Source: CAZKRL01 sp964555295 (GTDB taxonomy: Bacteria; Bacteroidota; Bacteroidia; Flavobacteriales_D; Sanyastnellaceae). Taken from it: a stretch of DNA of 33,763 nt. A program made the translations under genes and the position numbers. Shown one piece after another: positions 19,638-27,200 of this stretch; the stretch's first letter is position 1, and every line of letters begins with the position of its first letter. The notes under the pieces were generated by a model. That model saw only the letters and a program-made list of their open reading frames with translations. It did no database searches and was not told the origin of the DNA. The DNA lies in assembly GCA_964555295.1 (NCBI GenBank), contig CAZKRL010000035.1, positions 1 to 33,763 of the forward strand, in the 5' to 3' direction.

Positions 19638-21058
19638 TACTTCTTATGATTGCCCTTGAATTTATTCCGAATATAACGTTCAACCTTTTTAGCAAGATGC
19701 GGAAATAAATATCGAAAAAGGAATGAGGCGGCAACAAGTAATATAATAATGAATATCGGGTAGAAAAGAAATGCACTCAAATGAAGTTGTGTGCGAATAT
19801 TATCAATGCCTATGAGAATTGCCTCTGCTGCGTCAAATGCTGAAATAACGGAGATTAAGGTCAGTAAAAACGCTTGCCTTTTTTCCTGATCCTCCTGAAT
19901 GCTCGCTGCGAGATTACTAAGCCGTTTTTCAAATACTTCAATTTCCTCGTTGATTCCCAAAGATTTTCGTATTCGATCAAATACTATATTAGGTAAGAAA
20001 TTAAAGGATATATGCCTAAAGTCGTAATTGTTTAGAAAGCGTTGGAATTTATCACGGTATTTAACAGGATCAGATAAAAACTGCGCATTGAATTTGAATA
20101 AACTGTATCGTACAAACAAATTGTACATATAGATGCCGAAATATACCCGATTCCAATTGTGATAGCGAAAGTCTTTCGTATCAGCATTCAGCGGTCTATA
20201 ATTATTCGAGCCAATTATAGTAAACGAATCCAGCAGTGCCAGACCTTCATAATTATGAAAGGCACTTAGCTTGTTTTGCATAAGTTCCTCATAGTAAGAA
20301 TCTGAAGGCTTATTGAAACCATTGCCAGCAACACATCCTATTGGTGAACTAGTGCCAATTTCATATAATAGATGATCACGATTGTAATTCATTTCATCAC
20401 TGGGTGGGGGCATATCGATGATGGTGTACACCTTAAATTTTGATCCACTGTACTCGTCAGATTCCAAATCCTCTCCCGAGAGCGGAATATTCATCAACAT
20501 TTCACGGCTCACCCAGTTATGAAAAGGGATATTGCCACCGTCGGCTTTGACATCTGTTGCAAAAGATTTGGCCCGATTAATCAGTTGCGAAAGATGGTTC
20601 ATCGTATTTTCCAGAGGTGTAAGGGTAATAGAAAAAATCCCGATCCCGTCGGGGAATAAATATATCTCCTGCCTCTTTGAAAGGAAGCGAAGATTCTTCT
20701 CTTCCGCTATTTTCTTCTCCCTATTAAACTCTGTATAAACAAAGACGCCTTCAAGGTTTTTGTCGCGCTGAAATAGTCGTATTTGTTCCTTCATGTAACC
20801 GTCTGCATCTTTGCGGTCTTTGCCGGTAAACATGAAGTCTCTGAACTCAGAATAGTAGATATTCTTGTAATTGCTGCTTGTATTGTCTTGCAGTTCCCTA
20901 CTTTCATTATCCGTCAATTTTTCGAGAACCTCCGGGTATATCTCTAATTTCGGGATGGTGTCATAGCCGGCCTTCCGAAATTGAGCATTGTGCGTTTTAT
21001 GGTCATATGAAAATACACCCACAATCTTTAGCAGGCAGTGTTCAAAGGAGAGTTCCAT
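19637..21058 (-). CDS. Hypothetical membrane protein with C-terminal transmembrane segments
   Basis: A 473-residue protein. The first about 385 residues are soluble and unrecognised (for example YLFPDGIGIFSITLTPLENT, NRDHLLYEIGTSSP, FDRIRKSLGINEEIEVFEKRL). A predicted helical, charged segment (about 365-392) leads into two hydrophobic stretches, FLLTLISVISAFDAAEAILIGI and FLFYPIFIIILLVAASFLFRYLF, and a basic tail. The layout of a large soluble domain, a coiled helix and two C-terminal helices resembles CorA-like architecture, but I see no GMN motif. It is the first gene of a two-gene unit with the 167-residue protein. Its start at 21058 is followed upstream by a gene-poor remnant region. Confidence 0.78.
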   Translation of the reverse strand: MELSFEHCLLKIVGVFSYDHKTHNAQFRKAGYDTIPKLEIYPEVLEKLTDNESRELQDNTSSNYKNIYYSEFRDFMFTGKDRKDADGYMKEQIRLFQRDKNLEGVFVYTEFNREKKIAEEKNLRFLSKRQEIYLFPDGIGIFSITLTPLENTMNHLSQLINRAKSFATDVKADGGNIPFHNWVSREMLMNIPLSGEDLESDEYSGSKFKVYTIIDMPPPSDEMNYNRDHLLYEIGTSSPIGCVAGNGFNKPSDSYYEELMQNKLSAFHNYEGLALLDSFTIIGSNNYRPLNADTKDFRYHNWNRVYFGIYMYNLFVRYSLFKFNAQFLSDPVKYRDKFQRFLNNYDFRHISFNFLPNIVFDRIRKSLGINEEIEVFEKRLSNLAASIQEDQEKRQAFLLTLISVISAFDAAEAILIGIDNIRTQLHLSAFLFYPIFIIILLVAASFLFRYLFPHLAKKVERYIRNKFKGNHKK

Positions 21059-21194
21059 AGTGAAAGAATTTCTTCACGAATTTAGAGGAATAATCCTCAA
21101 GCAGTGAATCAACGCACTGATTCTAAAGAAAGTTTATGCTAAGTTTTCATTGTCGTCCACATTCATTAATGTACGACCATCCCAATCCAATTAT

Positions 21195-21368
21195 TCATCG
21201 AATAATACATGCAGTGAAAATCCAATATATAATAATCTGAACTGCATAACCCAATAATTGATTTCGTATAGACATATCCTCTCCCCTTTTCCTGGCCTCA
21301 ATTCTTACATGCGATACTGCGCATAGCGCCGTCCATCCATAAGCTAGGGGTGCAATCATGATTTCCAT
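21195..21368 (-). CDS. Possible 57-residue small membrane protein
   Basis: A short ORF from ATG (complement of 21366-21368) to TGA (complement of 21195-21197). It has a hydrophobic N-terminus (MIAPLAYGWTALCAVSHV), a short basic loop (RIEARKRGED) and a second hydrophobic helix (LLGYAVQIIIYWIFTACII). Two helices with a charged loop look like a real small membrane protein, for example a toxin-like peptide. I see no ribosome binding site or family resemblance, and chance is possible in this AT-rich gap. Confidence 0.3.
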   Translation of the reverse strand: MEIMIAPLAYGWTALCAVSHVRIEARKRGEDMSIRNQLLGYAVQIIIYWIFTACIIR

Positions 21369-21566
21369 AGTGATAGTGTTTATAGATCTATTACGGAAGA
21401 AGTTGCTTTTTTATTGCAATACGCGGCGAATTGCAACCTTGCAAAATGCCGTCATAGTGATGGCATGGTAGGTTATTGAATTCGAGATCGACGAGCTTGT
21501 ATCGATAATGCGAGATGACCACGGAACTGATACGAACTGCCAATAATCCCCGATTTATAAATACAA
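21369..21566. other. Gene-free part of the remnant region
   Basis: No gene is supported here. Together with 21059-21194 this is the non-coding part of a 1.5-kb gap. The following sequence contains decayed gene pieces, so this stretch may be older debris or flanking DNA of the duplication. Confidence 0.4.
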
Positions 21567-21668
21567 TTTGAATGAAGAAAAGGATTACAACAAAGTCCGT
21601 AACTATCGGAAATACCTAAAAGCAAAGTTCAACAGGAAAGAAAATCAACTAGGCAGTTGCATTGCCCA
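21567..21668 (+). pseudogene. Decayed fragment of a BRO-N/Fic gene (copy of 29439-29540)
   Basis: These about 102 bp align without gaps to 29439-29540 in the intact Fic gene, with roughly 85 percent identity by eye. The best-kept block covers AAAGTCCGTAACTAT and AATACCTAAAAGCAAAGTTC. The piece corresponds to the NEETDYNKVRNYWKYLKAKF part of the BRO-N region. No start or downstream Fic domain remains, and a stop follows within 10 bp. It is a remnant of a second Fic copy. Confidence 0.8.
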
Positions 21669-21960
21669 ATAGTAATTCCAAACGAGTTAATGGAGCTCAA
21701 ATCAATGCGAAAGAATATGAGCGTCTTAAGGTTTACTGCCCCTAACATTAAAAGTCTCCAACGTGAAATGATGGATCAATTAAGTCAACACTTAATCTAT
21801 GACTACGCAGAGAATTACTTCAACGTTAACTCCAATCAAAATGCAACGGCAACGAATGGAATGAAAACGTCTGAAAAATTTACCTTAGCCTTAATACCGA
21901 TGATGTGTCCGGGTTAATGCCATTTTCACTTGGGTGGAATCAGTAGCAATGATTTGATTT
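21669..21960 (+). other. Probable coding debris, unrecognised
   Basis: After the Fic fragment, short readable pieces occur in shifting frames, for example GAQINAKEYERLKVYCP followed by a stop, then PNIKSLQREMMDQLSQHLI in another frame. The text looks like frameshifted former coding sequence, but I do not recognise the source. An 86-codon ORF (21657-21917) crosses it without looking like an intact gene. Confidence 0.35.
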
Positions 21961-22022
21961 CTGCTTGATGGTGCGGCGGTACTTGACTGGTGTGTACTCG
22001 TTACTGCGGTACTGTTTGGTTG

Positions 22023-22041
22023 TGTTTTTCCATTATCTTCC
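22023..22041 (+). promoter_or_regulatory. Shared 19-nt upstream element, copy 1
   Basis: TGTTTTTCCATTATCTTCC lies 24 nt before the ATG of the truncated HEPN-like copy. Identical 19-mers sit at 24163-24181 and 30507-30525, also upstream of HEPN-like genes. TATCTTCC resembles the Bacteroidota -7 promoter element TAnnTTTG. A good -33 box at the right spacing was not seen. Confidence 0.5.
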
Positions 22042-22237
22042 ACCTCCCAACACGCCACATCTGCCATGCACGCTCACCTCGAAACCCTGCATCAACTCTA
22101 CTCGTCGGAAACCCAGTCGTTCCGCAAGGTCCATCGCATGATCGACCTGTTCGAAAGCATCATCAAGTCGCATACGGTTGTGGTGCTCGGCGAATATGTG
22201 AAGCACAACAAGCTGAGCGATGCCGACAAGGGCATGC
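22023..22237 (+). repeat. 215-bp direct repeat, copy 1 (copy 2 at 24163-24377)
   Basis: The stretch matches 24163-24377 at a constant offset of 2140 bp. The only difference I see is an A/C at 22226 (GCCGACAAG against GCCGCCAAG). It includes the 19-nt upstream element and the first 57 codons of the HEPN-like/NACHT-like gene. The two copies flank the DUF4143 ATPase gene in direct orientation. Confidence 0.95.
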
Positions 22238-22372
22238 GGCTGGTATACATCCGATGAGCTGATGACCAACAAGGACAATATCTACCTCCTCAGCGCCGTG
22301 AAGAAGGGCAAATGTGAATGGGTATGCTACAACACCGGCGAGTTGATCAGACCAGATGTGATTGTGTTTTAG
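22066..22372 (+). pseudogene. HEPN-like 5' fragment joined out of frame to a foreign 3' end
   Basis: From ATG 22066 the first 57 codons match the N-terminus of the intact gene at 24206 (MHAHLETLHQLYSSETQSF onward). At about 22238 the match stops abruptly. The original frame hits TGA at 22257. A different frame stays open from 22241 to the TAG at 22370-22372 and reads WYTSDELMTNKDNIYLLSA, then CEWVCYNTGELIRPDVIVF, which looks like a genuine C-terminus of some other protein. The structure is a deletion or recombination scar joining two genes. The fragment lacks the RNxxAH motif and all NTPase sequence. Confidence 0.85.
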
Positions 22373-22532
22373 GGTTTGGGTTAAAGCGATTGATATCTCA
22401 CTAATCGGGTTTCGGCAGTTAGAGTGGCACTTTTCTCTATTCGCCGATTTCCAAGAAATTCAACCTTCACGTTCGCCAAATTTCATTGAATGTGACGATT
22501 AGTAGAGCGGTCAGAGAACACGCCCTTGGACG

Positions 22533-22605
22533 AATTCCCCAAAAAGTATGTGTTTTTGGGGATTGTATTCCCCGATTATGATATATATTTGGGGATTATG
22601 ATTCC
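22533..22605. promoter_or_regulatory. Iterated GGGGATT / AATCCCC motifs before the ATPase start
   Basis: Within about 70 bp there is an inverted copy ATTCCCCAAAAA, a direct TTTTTGGGGATT forming a long hairpin with it, another inverted ATTCCCCGATT, and a direct ATTTGGGGATTATG that runs into the likely start codon at 22598. The spacing and alternation suggest an operator array for autoregulation. The same stretch is readable as an N-terminal extension from a TTG at about 22526, but as protein it would be unusual for the family. Confidence 0.5.
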
Positions 22606-23728
22606 AAGAACGTTATCTGATGAGCTGAACAGCATGTTCTTTTCCGGCAAAGCGCTGATGGTGCTGGGACCCCGGCAGGTGGGCAAAACCACGCTAATTA
22701 TGGAGCTAATCAAGGGGCGGCCTCATCTGTTTTTGAACGGTGATGATCCTGCCATCAGGCAGCTGCTTTCCGGCGCTACTACTGCGTCTCTTAAACAACT
22801 GATTGGTGAGCATACCATTGTCTTCATTGATGAGGCGCAACGAATAGCCGACATCGGAATTACCCTGAAATTGATTACCGATCAATTCAAGCATGTGCAG
22901 TTGCTGGTGAGCGGATCATCTTCTCTCGAAATCAATCAGACCACGCGCGAGCCGCTAACCGGAAGGAAGTTTGAGTATCATCTGTTTCCCATCAGCTGGG
23001 AGGAGTGGGAATCACACGTCGGGTTTATTCAAGCGGAATCGGCATTGGAAAATCGCCTCATCTATGGTATGTACCCCGATGTAATCAATCGCGAATCGCA
23101 CGCAGGTGAGGTTCTCAGGGAATTAACGAGTAGCTATTTGTACAAAGATGTGCTGGCGATGGCCGGCATTCGCAAACCGGAACTGCTCGAGCGTTTGCTC
23201 AAGGCGCTGGCGCTTCAGTTAGGAAGCGAGGTTTCATACAATGAGCTGTCCAATCTGCTTGGTGTCGATAAGCACACCGTGAGCAAGTACATCGATTTGC
23301 TTGAACAGGCATTTATCATCTTTCAACTGACGAGTTTTAGTCGCAACCAGCGCAACGAAATAAAGAACAATCGCAAAATCTACTTCTACGACAATGGTAT
23401 CCGCAACATGATTATCAATAATCTGAATGCATTTGATTTACGCACCGATAAGGGCGCGTTGTGGGAGAATTTTCTGATTGCCGAGCGAATGAAAATACGA
23501 GCATATCATAGAGTCAATGCTCACCACTATTTCTGGCGAAATGTTCAAAAGCAGGAGATTGATTTTGTGGAAGACTCCAATGGTTCCGTTAGCGCTTATG
23601 AATTTAAATGGCAGCGTGCCTCGCGCGCGCGCATTCCCAAGTCATTTCTAGAAACCTACCAAGCGCAAGGGCAAGTCATCGATCGAATGAATTTCCGTGA
23701 TTTTGTTTTCTATCGGGAATCGAAGTAA
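22598..23728 (+). CDS. AAA-type ATP-binding protein with DUF4143 domain
   Basis: A 376-residue protein from ATG 22598; a TTG at about 22526 would add 24 residues. Near the N-terminus lie Walker A GPRQVGKTTL, Walker B TIVFIDEAQRI and the sensor-like LLVSGSSSLEI. The middle has a winged-helix-like part (SYNELSNLLGVDKHTVSKYIDLLEQ). The C-terminal DUF4143 portion has YFYDNGIRNMII, LWENFLIAERMK and a PD-(D/E)XK-like EIDFVEDSNGSVSAYEFKW. The family is common in Bacteroidota and archaea and largely uncharacterised, but often in accessory loci. I start at 22598 because family members begin just before the P-loop and the upstream bases form a motif array. The gene lies between the two 215-bp direct repeats. 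Confidence 0.9.
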   Translation: MIPRTLSDELNSMFFSGKALMVLGPRQVGKTTLIMELIKGRPHLFLNGDDPAIRQLLSGATTASLKQLIGEHTIVFIDEAQRIADIGITLKLITDQFKHVQLLVSGSSSLEINQTTREPLTGRKFEYHLFPISWEEWESHVGFIQAESALENRLIYGMYPDVINRESHAGEVLRELTSSYLYKDVLAMAGIRKPELLERLLKALALQLGSEVSYNELSNLLGVDKHTVSKYIDLLEQAFIIFQLTSFSRNQRNEIKNNRKIYFYDNGIRNMIINNLNAFDLRTDKGALWENFLIAERMKIRAYHRVNAHHYFWRNVQKQEIDFVEDSNGSVSAYEFKWQRASRARIPKSFLETYQAQGQVIDRMNFRDFVFYRESK

Positions 23729-24162
23729 CGCTTTTTTCTATTGGGAACGAAAAGCCGTGAAGCGGAACTCAAAACGCAGCTCGGTTGGAGAAAGTCTTAT
23801 AATTGAACGATCCGGTACATCCTCGCAAACGCGGTACGTAGGTGAATTTTTCTGGTTGTGGAATTTTCTTTCCCTGTTAACTTTTTTCATTTTTTCTAAA
23901 AACGTTAACGATTCTTGTAAACAAATTCGGAAAAATGCTGAAAATGTTAACCGGGTTTATTTGAACTATAGGATTGTCCAAACGCTTGTCGACATTTTCA
24001 ATTTTATTTTAAAATGTGTACTATTTCACCGCAGCGAAAAGCAAAAACTAAAAAATAGCTGCAAGGATGATTTCGGATGGTGGAAGATTCTTCACACGCT
24101 GTCAGGATGAATTAATCCATTCGAATAGCACCGCAGATTCTATTGAATTCCCGGGCGCATTT
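23729..24162. other. 434-bp AT-rich intergenic region with three GTTAAC palindromes
   Basis: No gene is supported. A 137-codon ORF overlaps the end of the ATPase gene (23697-24110) but resembles no family. Three GTTAAC palindromes lie in about 80 bp (about 23875-23955; contexts CCCTGTTAACTTT, AACGTTAACGATT, AATGTTAACCGGG). They may be regulator sites for the following gene. The right end joins the shared upstream element. Confidence 0.4.
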
Positions 24163-24181
24163 TGTTTTTCCATTATCTTCC
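24163..24181 (+). promoter_or_regulatory. Shared 19-nt upstream element, copy 2
   Basis: The same TGTTTTTCCATTATCTTCC as at 22023 and 30507. It ends 24 nt before ATG 24206. This is the copy in front of the intact HEPN-like/NACHT-like gene, and it supports 24206 rather than the in-frame TTG at 24143 as the translation start, because the element would otherwise lie inside the coding region. Confidence 0.55.
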
Positions 24182-24205
24182 ACCTCCCAACACGCCACAT
24201 CTGCC

Positions 24206-27200
24206 ATGCACGCTCACCTCGAAACCCTGCATCAACTCTACTCGTCGGAAACCCAGTCGTTCCGCAAGGTCCATCGCATGATCGACCTGTTCGAAAGCAT
24301 CATCAAGTCGCATACGGTTGTGGTGCTCGGCGAATATGTGAAGCACAACAAGCTGAGCGATGCCGCCAAGGGCATGCTCGCTCAAGGCCTGCGCACGCCC
24401 TCGCTGGGCACCTGGCAACTGTTCAGCCGGGTGATGTTCGAAGAGTTGCAGGCCGATGGCTATGCTTGGACGTTTCCTGATTTCGCTGCTGAATTTGCTG
24501 CGCTCGACAAAGCGCTCAATGCCGATAAGACCAATGTCATCGCCTTTCGCAACGGCTATGCCCACGGCGCTACACCCACCGATGCACAATGCGAGACCGA
24601 CATCGCCAAGTTTGATCCATTTCTGAAGAAGTTGCTGGAGTGCCGCTGGCTGACCACCACACAACTCGAAACACGCGAAGGCAAAGTGTGGGTCGTTGGC
24701 GAGGGTGCAGAGGTGTGCGTGCACCCCGTGCTCGTGCACAAAGCTGACGGTGGCGATACGCCCTTCGCGTTCTTCAACGACCTGAAAAACGACAAGGTAG
24801 GGCTGCTCAATTATCCGCTCAGCAAGCACTACCGCGAGAAGGAATTCTTCAAAGAATTCCACGAGGTTTTGCCTTTGCACGAATGGAAGAAAAGCGGCAA
24901 CAACGAGTTCTTTCAGCGCATCGAAGAACTCACCGAGACGTTCAAAGGCAGAACCCTCGAGCGCGAAAAGCTGTTGCAGTTTGTTCTCGAAAACCACAAA
25001 GGGTATTGCTCGATACAAGGTAACCCGGGTATCGGGAAGTCGGCCCTCATTGCGCAGTTCTTCAAGGACCTACGCGCACAGAAGGAGCTAACCGATGTGC
25101 AGGTGGTGGAGTATTTCATTCGTCGCGGTACCATACAGGCTCAAACTGAATATGTGTTCAACTACCTCCTTCGCCGCACCGACGAGCTTTTTGCCCCCGG
25201 CAAGGAAATACGCGCCGAAGGCAAAGCCGTGTGGGATTTGCAGCAGCAGCTCTTTGCCAAATGGCGCCTGTGGGGCGAGCAGCGAGCCGGCAAGAAGCTG
25301 TTGTTTTTGATTGACGGTCTCGACGAAGGCACCGAAAACAACGTAGTGACCTACATGCCGCGCGAAAACTTCGAAGGCGTGCTCATCATCTACGGCTCGC
25401 GGCCGGGCGGACACAAATCCATTGAGGACTTGTGGACGCAGTTGCCCACCGAGCACCACACCAAGCTGGAGCTGGCAGGGCTGGGGCGTGAAGACATTCG
25501 TGCGCTCATTTACGAAGTGGCCAACAAGTACGAAGTAGAGCGCGAGAGTGCCTGGATTGACGCCGTGCAACAACGCTCGCAGGGCAATCCGCTTTATCTG
25601 AAATTGCTGTGCGATGCTTTGGAGCATGGCAGCATAGCGTTGAACGATATACAAGCGCTCCCCGACAAGATCGATGAATATTATAAAGCCATTCTCGATC
25701 GCTATGCGGCGGATACGATAGACGGCGACGCCTTGCTGGCGGGACTGTTCACGTTTGCCGCTGCGCGCGACTACCTTACCATGGCGCACCTGGGGCTCAT
25801 CAACAAGCTGGGCGAAGCCACCGTGCAGCGCATTGGCAGCACCTTGAAGGAAGTGCTCTACGAAAATCCCCTCACCGAAGATGTGCTCGACTACCAGTTG
25901 TTTCACGAAAGCTTCCGCGAGTACTTGGTGAAGGAAAAAGCAATGAAGGTGAACGATGCCGTGGAGCGCATCATCGATTTCTGCTCCACCTGGCGCGAGC
26001 TCGAAGGCACATGGGAGCAGCGTTATGCCCTGCAGCATTATGCCGCGCATGCCGCTGCGAGCGCGCGGGAAGCCCGAGCCACTGAGCTATTGACCCTACC
26101 CGGCAACAGCGCTTATATCGAAACGCAGAAGAAGGTCTTGAAGCAGTTTGATGCCACCAAAGAGCTTTATCGGTTATGCCTATTGAAGGCAAGCCACTTG
26201 AAGCAATACGACCGGCAGTTGGAAGCTGCCCTGTGTTTGGTTGACCTCAAATACGAGGAAGCCAACGACGCACCGCAGGTAGTGGCCCTCGTAGCTGCCG
26301 GCGACATCGACCTCGCCCTGAAGCGTATAGAAAGTTTTGGCGGAACCGATCAAGAAGGCGTGAAGCGCAGGTTTACGCTCTACATGCTGTGCTTGTTGGA
26401 GCTTACTCTGCTGGAGAGCAAAACCAAGCTCTTCTGTAAAACAGCCATTGAAAAACTGCTTAATTTTTTGGATGAACAAATACCACCGGATACATCTATC
26501 ATCAAATGGAACGATTTCTTTCCGAGTTATCTGATGTTTTTGATGGCATGTGAATGGGCGGAGTTAGGGTTGGATTATTTGATTGTTTACAAGCGAACGG
26601 ATGATTGGGAGAGGGATTGGCTATTGGAAAAAGGCCCCTACAGCAATTTGCAGTTTGAGGTATTATTAGAATGCGCAAGGGGCGTTAGTCATGATTTTAG
26701 TAAGATTAGTTCGCTGGCAGAAATCTCCAACGAACTTGCTAAACAGGGCAAGGTTGGTGAAGCCGCATCGGCTATGCAAGAAGCTCTTGCATGCGCACGG
26801 GGCATCAGTGATGATTATTGGAAGGGTCGCGCAATTGAGGCTATCTCCATCGAACTAGCTAAACAGGGTAAAGTAGATGAAGCCCTTGCATGTTCAAAGG
26901 GCATAATTTATTATAGCGCTAAGAGTTGCGTGCTCGCGGCCATTTCTACTGAACAAGCTAAACAAGGCAGGGCAGATGAAGCCACATTGGCTATGCAAGA
27001 AGCTCTTGCCTGCGTAAGGGGCATCAGTGATGTGGCATATAAGTGCAGCGCGCTGAAGAACATCTCCACTGAACTGTCTAAACAGGGCAAGGTAGATGAA
27101 GCTCTCGCCTGCGCAAGGGGCATCAGTTCTTATAACACAAAGAGTAGCGCGCTGAAGGAAATCTCCACCGAACTGGCTAAACAGGGGAAGGTAGAGGAAG

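Noticed and set aside
21059..22600. Transposon or insertion sequence as the cause of the remnants
   Set aside because: I found no transposase sequence, no terminal inverted repeats and no target-site duplication; the debris is explained by partial gene duplications.
23697..24110. A 137-codon ORF between the ATPase and NACHT-like genes
   Set aside because: It overlaps the end of the ATPase gene in another frame, is AT-driven and low in complexity, and matches no family I know.
24173..26050. Long minus-strand ORFs (281 and 320 codons) opposite the NACHT-like gene
   Set aside because: They are antisense to a clearly coding, GC-rich region with recognisable NTPase motifs on the plus strand and resemble no known protein.
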